This document shows, piece by piece, positions 55,376 through 64,000 of a DNA stretch of 64,000 bases. The position numbers were made by a program, and so were the translations under genes. The first letter of the stretch is position 1; each line of letters begins with the position of its first letter. Under the pieces are notes generated by a model. The model made no database searches. It was not told the DNA's origin and saw nothing but the letters and a program-made list of their open reading frames with translations. This stretch comes from Alcaligenaceae bacterium (GTDB lineage Bacteria; Pseudomonadota; Gammaproteobacteria; Burkholderiales; Burkholderiaceae_B): contig JACCEP010000004.1 in NCBI GenBank assembly GCA_013416395.1, forward strand, positions 62,001 through 126,000, read 5' to 3'.

Positions 55376-56659
55376 TTAGCCGAAGTATTGCGGTAGCCAC
55401 AGAGCCAGGCCAGGTGCGGCTACGAGCACTGCCACCATGACCAGCATCATGATGACGAAGGGCAGACTGCCTTTCATGACATCGTTCATGTTTCCGCTCT
55501 CGCGCAAACTCTGCACCACGAACAGGTTCAAGCCCACGGGCGGGGTGATGAGCGCCGCTTCGACCAGAATAATGATGATGATGCCCGACCATACCGGGTC
55601 AAAGCCCAATGCAAACATGATGGGCGCGACAATGGGAATGGTGGTGATCATCATGGATAGCGTTTCCATGAAGCAACCCAATATCAGGTAGAAAACCACG
55701 ATGATCAATATCATGGTGATCGGAGAAACGTTCAGGCCGGTGATCAGGTTGGTGATGGCGCTGGTTAGGCCAGTACCGGACATAATGAAGTTGAGAAACG
55801 CCGCACCGATGACGATAAGCATAATCATTGCGGTGGACTTCATCGTGCCTTCAAAGACTTCTTTGAGCATGGTGATGGTCAGCCGCCGCGCAAATGCAGC
55901 AAGAATAAGCGCCCCGGTAACTCCTAATGCGGCCGCTTCCGTTGGCGTGGCCACACCGGCATAAATAGACCCCACCACCAGCAAAAATATAAATAGTGGC
56001 GGCAGCAGATCAATAAGGCTGGTCAGGCGTTGGGACCAACTGGCTTTTATGGTGCGGCCACCCCAGGCAGGCTTGAACGTGCAGGCCACGACAATGGCCA
56101 GCATGAACAATATTGCCATCAGCAGCCCAGGGATGATGCCAGCCAGGTATAGACGTGGTACCGACGTGTTGGTGAGCACGCCGTAAATAATCAGGTTGAT
56201 GGATGGCGGTATGAGTATGCCCAATGTGCCGCCAGCAGCCAGGCTACCGAGAAACAGTGATTCGTTATACCCTTGCTTTTTGATTTGAGGGATGGCGACA
56301 GTGCCCACGGTAGCAGCGGTTGCCACGCTGGAGCCGGATGTAGCGGCGAATAATGCGCTGGCACCGATGTTGGCGTGCATAAGGCCACCCGGCAGCCAAG
56401 ACAGCCAAAGTGACATGGCGTTATACATGCGTTCGGCCAGACCGGAGCGCAGCAGTATTTCACCCAGCATGACAAACAGTGGAATGGCCACCAACAGAAA
56501 TTCAATGCTGGTCGCCCAGGCCACTTCGCCTATTGCGCGTGACAGCGGCAGCATTGAATACGCGCTGTCCAGCACCAACCCAAGCAAGCCTAGTGCGGCA
56601 CCGACCGGGATACTTATGCCCAGCAGCACCAACAACAAGATCATGAATGTGGAGATCAT
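55376..56659 (-). CDS. TRAP transporter large permease, DctM type
   Basis: A 427-residue protein with about 12 TM helices. SGSSVATAATVGTVAIPQI, GSLAAGGTLGILIPPSINLIIYG and TPTEAAALGVTGAL are family signatures. It carries the Na+-driven transport channel. The ATG overlaps the DctQ stop by four bases. Confidence 0.95.
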   Translation of the reverse strand: MISTFMILLLVLLGISIPVGAALGLLGLVLDSAYSMLPLSRAIGEVAWATSIEFLLVAIPLFVMLGEILLRSGLAERMYNAMSLWLSWLPGGLMHANIGASALFAATSGSSVATAATVGTVAIPQIKKQGYNESLFLGSLAAGGTLGILIPPSINLIIYGVLTNTSVPRLYLAGIIPGLLMAILFMLAIVVACTFKPAWGGRTIKASWSQRLTSLIDLLPPLFIFLLVVGSIYAGVATPTEAAALGVTGALILAAFARRLTITMLKEVFEGTMKSTAMIMLIVIGAAFLNFIMSGTGLTSAITNLITGLNVSPITMILIIVVFYLILGCFMETLSMMITTIPIVAPIMFALGFDPVWSGIIIIILVEAALITPPVGLNLFVVQSLRESGNMNDVMKGSLPFVIMMLVMVAVLVAAPGLALWLPQYFG

Positions 56660-57279
56660 GAGGCGTCTCCCTTGACCAACCGTGCACCTTGCTGGGCTTC
56701 TTCGTGTGCCTCTTCAGAAGCCGTACGTACGCCGCACAGCTCTCGTATGGCGCGCAGGTCGCCTGTGACCAGTGCGACTGACGAGCGCAACAACATAAGT
56801 GCCAGCACAATGCACAGCCAAACCAGCCCGGCCACCCAGATAAATTGCGGTATCCACAAAGGTGTGGCGGTGATGGAGTTGGCAGTTGAACCACGCTGCC
56901 AGGACGTCAGGGCAACATCACCCGCATAGCGTGTCAGGTAGGCGATAAATACGGCCAGACCCACCAGCGCGATCCAGTCGAGTATGGCACCCACCCGAGG
57001 TGGAAATATTTGATACAAGGCGTCGATCCGGATGTTGGCGCGCTGCAGCGTGGCGAAGGACAATGCCCACGACACGCTGATGGCGAACGCATAGCCGGAC
57101 AGCTCATCCGAACCGCCCAATGAAAAATGAAAGAACTTGCGCGCCAGTACATCGACCGTGATGTACAGAGCGCTGATCAGCGTCAGCCCACCGGCCGCCC
57201 AGATTGCTGCGCGGGAGAGCGAACTCGCCGCGCGCAACAACCTACTGAGCAAGGGGAAAGAGTGTTCGTTGTGGCTCAT
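56656..57279 (-). CDS. TRAP transporter small permease, DctQ type
   Basis: A 207-residue protein with four TM helices and a basic/acidic C-terminal tail. LSGYAFAISVSWALSFATLQRANIRID matches the family's central region. It pairs with the overlapping DctM gene. Confidence 0.9.
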   Translation of the reverse strand: MSHNEHSFPLLSRLLRAASSLSRAAIWAAGGLTLISALYITVDVLARKFFHFSLGGSDELSGYAFAISVSWALSFATLQRANIRIDALYQIFPPRVGAILDWIALVGLAVFIAYLTRYAGDVALTSWQRGSTANSITATPLWIPQFIWVAGLVWLCIVLALMLLRSSVALVTGDLRAIRELCGVRTASEEAHEEAQQGARLVKGDAS

Positions 57280-57323
57280 GGTGGCCTCCGGTTTGATGGC
57301 AGACGCTTAACGGTGAATTACCG

Positions 57324-58382
57324 TTATTTTTTGGCGGTAATGCCCAGCAGTTTGCCAACCGTTGCATTCCATTCTTTCACGCAGTCTGCGGAGCAGCGAG
57401 CCGCCCACTTAGGAACGACTGTGTCATCCGTGATTTTCTTCAGAAGCTCACGGTCAGCGGCGGTAGGCTCAACCAGCACCATCTTGCCTTTGACCGGCAG
57501 GGTGCAGGCGTCTGAACCCGTGTTGCAGTCATAGCCTTGCTGGGTTGCGGCGGCAGCGTCTTCCCAGATTTTGTCGGTCATGAGCGTGAAGTTTTTCTGA
57601 AGAAAGTCTTGCACCTTGGGATCGAGCTTGTTCCAGTAGTCGAGGTTGGCGGCGTGTATCTGCTGGTTCCAGTTGATGGGGAGGGCATAAAGATGTGTGC
57701 TGACCTCGTACCATTTGGCCGAGTAACCAGACATGGAGCCTGTAATGGCGCAATCAACCACGCCGTTTTGCAGGGCAGGGACGACCTCACCAAATGGGAT
57801 TGTGACGGCGCTGCCACCCAGTGCCTGAACGAATTCGGCCGTAGTGCGGCTGCTGGTACGTACTTTTTTACCCTTGATGTCTGCCAGGCCGGTGATGTTG
57901 GCATTGCAGAAAAGCACTTGCCCTGGGTAGGTGGAAAAACCAAGTACCTTAATATTTTGCTTGTGATAATACTTTTCGTAGACCGGTGCGAACGCATCGG
58001 TTACTTCGCGCGCAATTTTGGCGGTGGGCGCGATGCCGGCCAGGTCGATGGCCTCATTAATGGGGTCATCGCTGGCAAAATAGGCGAGCGTGGCAGAGCC
58101 TATGGGTATCACTCCCTGACCAATCAGACGCAGTATTTCAGGGCCTTTCAGGCCCATTTCATTAAAGCCCTTGATCGTGGCAGTAACTTTGCCCTCAGAC
58201 AGTTCGGGAACGGTCTTGAGCCAGAAAGGTTGTTCGAAGTTTTGATAAGCCGTGAGGTTGCTAAGCCCGCCAACCACCTGAAGGTGGGTTTCGGGCAGCC
58301 CTGCAACTTTATCTTGGGCAACGGCGTTGGCACCGCACAGCAGGGCACTGGCGGCAAGTATGGACAAGAAAGGTTTGTTCAT
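57324..58382 (-). CDS. TRAP transporter solute-binding protein, DctP type
   Basis: A 352-residue periplasmic receptor with a signal peptide (about 1-22, ending AVAQD). GLADIKGKKVRTSSRTTAEF holds the conserved Arg that contacts a carboxylate ligand, followed by IPFGEVVPALQNGVVDCAITG. AGGAG precedes the ATG. Three C-terminal Cys pairs may form disulfides. The ligand is probably an organic acid, in line with the enzymes next to it. Confidence 0.92.
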   Translation of the reverse strand: MNKPFLSILAASALLCGANAVAQDKVAGLPETHLQVVGGLSNLTAYQNFEQPFWLKTVPELSEGKVTATIKGFNEMGLKGPEILRLIGQGVIPIGSATLAYFASDDPINEAIDLAGIAPTAKIAREVTDAFAPVYEKYYHKQNIKVLGFSTYPGQVLFCNANITGLADIKGKKVRTSSRTTAEFVQALGGSAVTIPFGEVVPALQNGVVDCAITGSMSGYSAKWYEVSTHLYALPINWNQQIHAANLDYWNKLDPKVQDFLQKNFTLMTDKIWEDAAAATQQGYDCNTGSDACTLPVKGKMVLVEPTAADRELLKKITDDTVVPKWAARCSADCVKEWNATVGKLLGITAKK

Positions 58383-58503
58383 TATGTCTCTCCTAGAGGG
58401 TGTCCGGATGTGACCGGTTGTGTTTATAAGAGGTTAATCAACGGGTTTGTGAAAGCCCGTTGAGGTCTGGCGACGTATTAAACGTCTGATAAGCCTGCGG
58501 ACG

Positions 58504-59313
58504 CTACAGTATTGCGAGTTGATTGTTGCTGATGTCGGTGATGAGCATGTGACCCGGCGCATGGGTAATGCTGAACTCGGGCTTTACCTGGTTGATGATG
58601 GCCTGAGGCGTAACACCACAGGCCCAGAAAACGGGTATTTCATCGTCGTTTATGGTGACGGGGTCGCCATAATCTGGCTGCTGTATGTTCGCTATGCCAA
58701 TAAGCGACGGGTCTCCGATGTGTACAGGTGCCCCGTGTACGGCAGGAAATCGGCTGGTTATCTGAATGGCTCGTATGGCGTCAGCAGCCTTGAAGGGACG
58801 CATGGAAACAACCATGGGGCCTTGCAGCAGCGGTGTGCCTGTGGTGGCAACGTTAGTGCGGTACATGGGCACGTTACAGCCCTGGCTTATATGACTCAGC
58901 TCCAGCCCATCGGCAAGCAGCGCTTCTTCAAATGAAAAAGAGCAGCCTATGGCAAACGTAACAAGATCGTCGCGCCAGACATCGAGCAGGTCTTGCGGCT
59001 CGGACACAAGTTCACCATGCCGCCAGACCCGGTAGCGGGGTACGTCAGTGCGGATGTCGATGTTAGCGCCCATGTCGGGCAATGCGATCTCACCGGGCGC
59101 CGTCACAGACAGCACAGGACACGGCTTGGGGTTGCGCTGACAAAACAGCAGAAACTCAGACGCCAATGCCTGGGGCAGAATCATCAGGTTTGCCTGTACA
59201 CACCCTGGTGCCAGGCCTGCCGTCGGGCCGACATGTTTGCCCTGCCGGATTAACTGGCGACATCGTGCCGCCTCTGCAGCCTGTGTTTGGCTGCTGCTTT
59301 CATTGCGATCCAT
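58504..59313 (-). CDS. DUF1445-family putative hydro-lyase (D-glutamate cyclase type)
   Basis: A 269-residue protein of the family that includes the mammalian D-glutamate cyclase and bacterial putative hydro-lyases. [13 protein letters not shown] near the start, [29 protein letters not shown] and [11 protein letters not shown] are family patches. D-glutamate cyclase turns D-glutamate into 5-oxo-D-proline. It is the first gene after the LysR regulator in a run with the TRAP transporter. The activity here is inferred. Confidence 0.88.
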   Translation of the reverse strand: MDRNESSSQTQAAEAARCRQLIRQGKHVGPTAGLAPGCVQANLMILPQALASEFLLFCQRNPKPCPVLSVTAPGEIALPDMGANIDIRTDVPRYRVWRHGELVSEPQDLLDVWRDDLVTFAIGCSFSFEEALLADGLELSHISQGCNVPMYRTNVATTGTPLLQGPMVVSMRPFKAADAIRAIQITSRFPAVHGAPVHIGDPSLIGIANIQQPDYGDPVTINDDEIPVFWACGVTPQAIINQVKPEFSITHAPGHMLITDISNNQLAIL

Positions 59314-59409
59314 ACACCTCCCCCTGACGCCAATGTGGCTGTGTAGATATAGTGTCTATTCCAGCGCATGTGGCTAAGCTTGTCCAATTGTTAGTTTGTA
59401 TGCTTTGCG

Positions 59410-59424
59410 ATAAGAAATGCTTAT
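59410..59424 (-). promoter_or_regulatory. LysR-type box before the hydro-lyase operon
   Basis: ATAAG-N5-CTTAT, an interrupted palindrome of the T-N11-A type bound by LysR regulators, lies 97 bases before the hydro-lyase start and 26 bases past the LysR stop. Confidence 0.5.
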
Positions 59425-59449
59425 GTCTCGATTATATTGGTGTCGGGCG

Positions 59450-60364
59450 CTAGGGGGCTGCGTCTGCCGCAAGGCGCTTTGCCAGTGATTTACGGGCAAT
59501 ACGCTGCGCCAGGCGCGCCACGGTTTGAACGGTATGGCTGTCTGGAGACTCCATCCAACAGGCGTAGAAACCCAGGGGATCAGGGGTTTTGTTTACGTCC
59601 AGCAGACATAGCAGCCCCTCTCTGATCTCATTGACGATGACAGCGGGAGCGATAACGCTGGGGCCTATGCCGCGGCGTGTCATCTGGACAATGGTGCTGA
59701 GCGAAGCGCTGCCATACAGTCGGGGTGATTTCACGCCCGCTTCCAATAATAGGTTCTTGGCGGCCTGATAGGGCAGGCTCATGGATGGGTAGGTGATAAC
59801 GGGGTACTTGCCCAGCTCCTTCACGGTCACGGGGCGTCCGTGCATTTTCAGGCCGGGGCTGGCAATCCAGGCCAGCTCATAGTCACAGAGATGCAGGTGG
59901 CGTTCGCGAGGGTCTTGCGAGGGTCCCACCAGCAAAGACAGGTCAAGCTGGTGTGAGGCAAGTTGTTCGCGCAGAACGTGAGTGGTATCGACCTGGATTT
60001 CAAGCGTCAGTGCAGGGTATTTATGATGTATTGCATCAATGAACTCATGCAGCCAGGTGTGTACCAGCGTTTCAGAACTGCCAAGCCTAAGCGTGCCGCG
60101 CACAGCGTCGGGGTTTTGTGCAACCTTGAGCATCTCGCTGCGCAGCTCAAGCATGCGTTGTGCATGCGACAAAAGCTCCTGGCCTTTTTCGGTAAGCTTG
60201 ATGCCACGGGCGCCACGCTCGAACAGCCTGACGCCCAGAGATGACTCAAGGCCGGCAATGCGCTGCGAGATGGAGGGCTGCGTCGTATTAAGCTTTTCGG
60301 CGGCAGCACGAAAGCTGCCGAGTTCGGCGACCCATACAAAAGCAATAATTTGCCTGAATTCCAT
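59450..60364 (-). CDS. LysR-family transcriptional regulator
   Basis: A 304-residue LysR protein: winged helix-turn-helix LGSFRAAAEKLNTTQPSISQRI at the N-terminus, then a ligand-binding domain from about residue 90. It lies upstream of and on the same strand as the hydro-lyase/TRAP/DUF2848/amidase set and is likely its regulator, with the box at 59410-59424 as a candidate site. Confidence 0.92.
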   Translation of the reverse strand: MEFRQIIAFVWVAELGSFRAAAEKLNTTQPSISQRIAGLESSLGVRLFERGARGIKLTEKGQELLSHAQRMLELRSEMLKVAQNPDAVRGTLRLGSSETLVHTWLHEFIDAIHHKYPALTLEIQVDTTHVLREQLASHQLDLSLLVGPSQDPRERHLHLCDYELAWIASPGLKMHGRPVTVKELGKYPVITYPSMSLPYQAAKNLLLEAGVKSPRLYGSASLSTIVQMTRRGIGPSVIAPAVIVNEIREGLLCLLDVNKTPDPLGFYACWMESPDSHTVQTVARLAQRIARKSLAKRLAADAAP

Positions 60365-60428
60365 CGTAATCGTTACCGTGTGCAGGCATGCCAGAGTGGG
60401 TCAACACGCATGAGGTTGGAGTATAGGC

Positions 60429-60713
60429 TCACGGAGGCGACATGTCGTTGTTTACTTCGAAGTCACCACTGCCTAGTTCGATGATGCCGTCTGTGGGTGT
60501 ATTGCGACTTTCTTCTGCCGCACGGATGATCTGCTCACGTCCTTTTTCGAAGGCGTCGAGCAGGCCGCTTCCGGTATCGTCGTGTGCGCTAAATACCTGG
60601 CGCAGCGCTTCTTCAGAAATTTCATAAATACGCAGACTTTCACCTGTGCCCCACGAAAATCGAATATATCCTTCTTCAAACTTGGCGTTTGTCATTTTGG
60701 CAAAATCACCCAT
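60429..60713 (-). CDS. DUF1488-like small protein
   Basis: A 94-residue protein from ATG 60713 (AGGAG upstream); the frame to 60794 lacks a start site. FEEGYIRFSWGTGESLRIYEISEEALRQVF has the pattern of DUF1488 proteins, and the second half is a helix (DAFEKGREQIIRAAEESRN). Function unknown. The 300 bases beyond it (60714-61013) hold short palindromic patches only. Confidence 0.6.
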   Translation of the reverse strand: MGDFAKMTNAKFEEGYIRFSWGTGESLRIYEISEEALRQVFSAHDDTGSGLLDAFEKGREQIIRAAEESRNTPTDGIIELGSGDFEVNNDMSPP

Positions 60714-61013
60714 GTTTTTCTCCTGAAGCGTGAACAGACCGGACGGACCGGCCCGCGATCGGGCGTGCCGATCTGTCTGACTCATGCAGTACACAGGTCA
60801 CGTTCGTGAACGCTAGCCTCTCTTTTAAAACACCGTTGCGTGAGACCTTGGGCATAGCAATTTAGACGCTGAGGCTGCTCTGGGTCATGATCGTGAGACC
60901 CTCCTGCCATCAAGCCGGAGTGCCTCACCAGACCATGGTAGTTCCGATTTTGCCCGGAAGTAACGTGGCCGTGAAAAAATATATTTTGGTGACACTAGGG
61001 CGACGACTACGCG

Positions 61014-61622
61014 TTAGGCGTTGCCGGTTCGTGCCAATGCACGTTCCAGGAAGTCAAGACGATCCTGACCCCAGAATGGCTCACCCTCATACACATACCA
61101 GGGCGCGCCAAAAACCCGGTTTGCAATGGCTTCCTGGGTGTACTGCTCAAACAACTCGCTGCCGCTGTCAAGGTTGGCATAGAGCTTTGCGCCATCAAGC
61201 CCGCACTGGTTGCCGATTTCAATCAGTGTGTCGGCGTCAGCGATGTTGCGTTCCTGGGCCCAGATTGCGCGAAACAGCGCACCGGTCAGAGCCAGAGCAG
61301 GCCCGTTGCCTTCTTGCTTGATGGTGGCGGCAATCATGCGAGCCGCGATGGTTTCGTCGATGGGGAAATGTTGTGGGTGGACGTTCAGCGGCAGGCCGCG
61401 AAACTCAGACCAGCGTTTAAGCTCGACCAACCGGTACTCCTGGCGTTGGGCAGGCCGCTGTTTAAGTGGCAGGCCGCCTGAAACGGGGAATACTTGTGTG
61501 CCAAATGCACACGGACGTGGCAAAACTTCTGCCTGATATTTTTCGGCCATGGCCATTAGCTGGTCATGTCCAAGATACGCCCAAGGCGATTGTGGTGAAA
61601 AATAATAGGTGATGGTTTTCAT
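61014..61622 (-). CDS. DsbA-fold isomerase, 2-hydroxychromene-2-carboxylate isomerase type
   Basis: A 202-residue protein from ATG 61622, with AGGA 7 bases upstream (another ATG two codons earlier is too close to it). The active-site motif YYFSPQSPWAYLGHDQL has Ser where thioredoxins have Cys, as in HCCA isomerases, and FGAPWYVYEGEPFWGQDRLDF closes the fold. HCCA isomerases use glutathione in naphthalene-type degradation; many relatives act elsewhere. No aromatic degradation genes are near. Confidence 0.88.
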   Translation of the reverse strand: MKTITYYFSPQSPWAYLGHDQLMAMAEKYQAEVLPRPCAFGTQVFPVSGGLPLKQRPAQRQEYRLVELKRWSEFRGLPLNVHPQHFPIDETIAARMIAATIKQEGNGPALALTGALFRAIWAQERNIADADTLIEIGNQCGLDGAKLYANLDSGSELFEQYTQEAIANRVFGAPWYVYEGEPFWGQDRLDFLERALARTGNA

Positions 61623-61786
61623 TTGCATCCTAGGTTGAGAAGTCAGCCGTTGCTCAATCACGTCGTTGGCCATTCGGCTATCATGACTTGCAGATAAATC
61701 ACTATGAAGCGGTATAGCACTGGCATACGTAGTTTAGCCAGCGTAACCGAAAAATATTCTTATAAGCTTCACAAGGAGGAGCGAAA

Positions 61787-62761
61787 ATGCTGAAACATTC
61801 CGTGTATGCGGTTGCAATGAGCATGGGCCTGTTATTGCCCGCCGTAACGCAGGCGAGCGATGCTTGGCCGAATCAATCAATACGCTTTATCGTACCGTAT
61901 CCACCAGGCGGCCCCACTGATCTCATGGCCAGGTTAATTGCCGAGCCGCTGAGCAAAAAGCTGGGCGTTAACGTTATTGTTGAAAACAAAGCGGGTGCAA
62001 GTGGAAACATCGGTTCGGCAGAAGTAGCCAAATCCAAGCCCAATGGAAACACTATTTTGCTCGCAGCCAGTGGCAATATGTCTGTTAATCAGACCTTGTT
62101 CAAAAACCTGCAGTACGATCCGATCAAAGATTTTGCTCCTATTATTCAAATATCAAAGTTTCCGTTGGTACTGGAAGTTAGCGAAAAAAACCCGATTACG
62201 TCGGTGCAGGAATACATTGATTTTTCAAAGGCAAACCCTGAGTCTGTCACCTTTGGGTCTGCCGGCAATGGATCGCCGCAGCATCTGGGGGGAGAGTTAT
62301 TCAAAAAGGTAACGGGTGCGTCACTGCAGCATGTTCCTTACAAAGGTGCCGGCCCGGCTTTGACGGATTTAATGGGTGGTCATATCACCAGTATGTTTGA
62401 TATTCTGGGCAGCTCCATGCAGCACATACAAGGTGGTGTATTCAGACCATTGGCAGTAACCACCGCCAAGCGCTCAGCACAGCTACCAAATGTTCCTACC
62501 ATGCAAGAGTCTGGTGTAGATGGCTTTGATTATTATGCTTGGCACGGCATTGTGGCTGCAGCAGGTACGCCAGAACCCATTATCGTAAAGTACAACACGG
62601 CCCTGAACGAAATATTTCAGGATCCCGAGTTTGCCAAGAAATGGGAAGGCATAGGCAGCGAAGTGGTTGGTGGCACACCGGAGCAATTTATGCAGCTGGT
62701 CTTGTCCGAAGCCGACCGACTGGGAGTCCTGGTAAAAGAGCTAAATATTCAGCTCGATTGA
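61787..62761 (+). CDS. Bug-family tripartite tricarboxylate transporter receptor
   Basis: A 324-residue periplasmic binding protein with a signal peptide (about 1-24, ending TQASD) and AGGAGG before the ATG. IRFIVPYPPGGPTDLMARLIAEPLS, ENKAGASGNIGSAEVAKSKP, FKNLQYDPIKDFAPI and LPNVPTMQESG are Bug signatures. No transport genes are near. It lies 111 bases before the GCS2-type gene on the same strand. Confidence 0.94.
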   Translation: MLKHSVYAVAMSMGLLLPAVTQASDAWPNQSIRFIVPYPPGGPTDLMARLIAEPLSKKLGVNVIVENKAGASGNIGSAEVAKSKPNGNTILLAASGNMSVNQTLFKNLQYDPIKDFAPIIQISKFPLVLEVSEKNPITSVQEYIDFSKANPESVTFGSAGNGSPQHLGGELFKKVTGASLQHVPYKGAGPALTDLMGGHITSMFDILGSSMQHIQGGVFRPLAVTTAKRSAQLPNVPTMQESGVDGFDYYAWHGIVAAAGTPEPIIVKYNTALNEIFQDPEFAKKWEGIGSEVVGGTPEQFMQLVLSEADRLGVLVKELNIQLD

Positions 62762-62872
62762 TCGGCGTAAAACTAAGCAGTGCGCCCGTCTGAGCGCAGG
62801 GCCTCATTGTTCAACGCGAGGCCTTGCCAGACAATTTTTATTTTGAATTTGATCAGGGGTAGTTAAACAAAC

Positions 62873-64000
62873 GTGGCCGTCTCGTCTACCCCATGTATCT
62901 CTGAACACACCGATGTTGCGATGTATTACCGTCCCAAGCTAGGCCTGGAAATGGAAATGGTGGTGGTTGATGCCGTCACAGGTGCCAGTTTGCCTGTGGA
63001 GTCGTATTTTGACTCGTTAATGGCTATCAAAAGGGCGCGCGGTCAGGTGTGTGAGCCAATTTTTATCGACCAACGCTGTGTGGGCACCCACACCCCACTC
63101 GCAGAGTGTGGCCTGGACAATGGCTTTAACTTGCTTGAAACGGCTATGGCACCTGTGGCAGGCGGAAAGGGCGGGCTGGACCGCCTGGCCGCCGTGGCAT
63201 ACCAAGAACTGGCCGATACGCAACAGGCGCTGAAAGTGGATGGGGCCTGCGTGCTGAACGCGTCGCAACACCCTGCTTGCCCACGGGATCAACGCTGGTA
63301 TCAAAGCGTGTGCGTTCCCCGCACTATTTATAACGAATTGCGGGGTTATAGAGGCTGGCATCATTGGGAGGGTATAGATGCCAAGGCCCAGAACGGTGCG
63401 AACACTTCGGTGGCCGTGGAGCACGCAGTGCTGGCACTGAACGTTGCGGTTGCACTGGCGCCGGCAAGTATTGCATTGTTTGCCAATAGCCCCCTGGAGT
63501 CGGGTGTGCCTGCTGGTTACAAAGAAAACCGCATGACACTCTGGGCCCGGGTTTTCGGGCCTGCGCGATTTCCGGGTGATCTGTTTTTGAGTATGTATCC
63601 GAAAAGAGCGTTTCATGACATGGCAGATTTTTTCAGCTGGATGTTTGGTCGCGGTACCGTCACACGTGGTTTGCCCATGAACGCCTCGTACGATTACAAG
63701 GCTGCGCCAGTTGTTATTTTGGATGAGGCCCCCAGCTTGATGGCGTTTCTGCAGTCGTCGCAATGGCCGGGGCGACGCACCGATACGGGGCAGACAGTGT
63801 TACTGCAGCCCCATGCCCATCATGTCGAGTATTCACAAATTGGTCAGTTTCTGGACGCCCGCTTGCGCTATAGGCTAGACCGGCTTCCGGCACTGGAAGA
63901 AATTATGCAGGCCTGGCGGCAAGACGGCGGGCTGGAGTCTCTGTTTGCCGCTCATGGTGCGCAGACCTATATTGAGGCGCGGGCACCTGGGGCAGTGTTT
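62873..64000 (+). CDS. Glutamate-cysteine ligase family protein (GCS2), 5' part
   Basis: A frame of 376 codons from GTG 62873 (or ATG 62921) is open to the end of the window, so the C-terminus is missing. LGLEMEMVVVDAVTGA, the acidic start of the GCS2 ATP-grasp-like fold, FNLLETAMAP, LNASQHPAC and GANTSVAVEHAVLALN are family-like, with YKENRMTLWARVF and FLSMYP further on. The family makes gamma-glutamyl-cysteine or other amide bonds (GshA, YbdK, EgtA). The specific product is not set. Confidence 0.8.
   Translation, partial: MAVSSTPCISEHTDVAMYYRPKLGLEMEMVVVDAVTGASLPVESYFDSLMAIKRARGQVCEPIFIDQRCVGTHTPLAECGLDNGFNLLETAMAPVAGGKGGLDRLAAVAYQELADTQQALKVDGACVLNASQHPACPRDQRWYQSVCVPRTIYNELRGYRGWHHWEGIDAKAQNGANTSVAVEHAVLALNVAVALAPASIALFANSPLESGVPAGYKENRMTLWARVFGPARFPGDLFLSMYPKRAFHDMADFFSWMFGRGTVTRGLPMNASYDYKAAPVVILDEAPSLMAFLQSSQWPGRRTDTGQTVLLQPHAHHVEYSQIGQFLDARLRYRLDRLPALEEIMQAWRQDGGLESLFAAHGAQTYIEARAPGAVF

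Noticed and set aside
57537-58463. 308-residue open frame opposite the DctP gene
   Set aside because: Shadow of a well-supported TRAP receptor with signal peptide and conserved Arg.
63017-63763. 248-residue minus-strand frame at the window end
   Set aside because: It is antisense to the GCS2-type gene, which is open to the edge of the window and has family motifs.

Overview
The window reads as chromosome of a betaproteobacterium in the order Burkholderiales, most like the Alcaligenaceae. This is inferred from the mix of families seen: Bug-type tripartite-tricarboxylate receptors, narGHJI followed by a parvulin and narXL, a bo3 quinol oxidase operon ending in a RegB/RegA pair, an ArgP/ArgO pair, and a TerC gene behind a yybP-ykoY element. 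I cannot name the genus. No rRNA, tRNA, CRISPR array or intact transposase was seen.

Layout. 1-8245: nitrate respiration (3' part of narG, narHJI, a parvulin, then narX and narL). 8417-15704: a DUF4139-type envelope protein, alkB and kup, mtfA, a truncated YbaK-like fossil, an Hsp20 gene and a small membrane protein. 15983-18721: glycine-zipper lipoprotein, HIT protein, nhaA. 19009-22092: cystathionine beta-lyase and a Bug receptor/HpcH-HpaI aldolase pair. 22449-25799: thiC with a TPP riboswitch, divergent from a Fic protein preceded by two large palindromes. 25837-33954: housekeeping and accessory genes (hydroxyacyl-CoA dehydrogenase-like, GST, Nudix, methyltransferase, DUF883, argO/argP, small parvulin, DUF4105). 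33955-34858: a 900-base stretch poor in genes that holds a small unlisted ORF, a MITE-like element and an 8-base repeat array. 34859-39701: an orphan branched-chain-type binding protein, an AraC regulator and a three-gene set (PEP-hydrolase-like TIM barrel, SRPBCC protein, Tm-1-like ATP-binding protein). 39743-45600: phospholipase-D-like lipoprotein, ghrA-like reductase, CsbD, TerC with a manganese-type riboswitch, MFS transporter. 45794-52924: cyoABCD, SURF1, RegB, RegA. 53281-60364: a one-strand catabolic cluster (LysR, DUF1445 hydro-lyase/D-glutamate-cyclase type, TRAP transporter, DUF2848, amidase). 60429-64000: a DUF1488-like small protein, a DsbA-fold isomerase, a second Bug receptor and the 5' part of a GCS2-family ligase.

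The respiratory genes form a coherent theme: nitrate reductase under NarXL at one end, and an aerobic quinol oxidase with a redox two-component system at the other. The best candidates for undescribed biology are the Tm-1/PEP-hydrolase/SRPBCC operon, the Fic gene with paired 30-base palindromes, the TRAP/DUF1445/DUF2848/amidase cluster, a perfect 23-base inverted repeat inside the SURF1 coding start, a tandem duplication of the narX 3' end, and several short-unit tandem arrays between genes.
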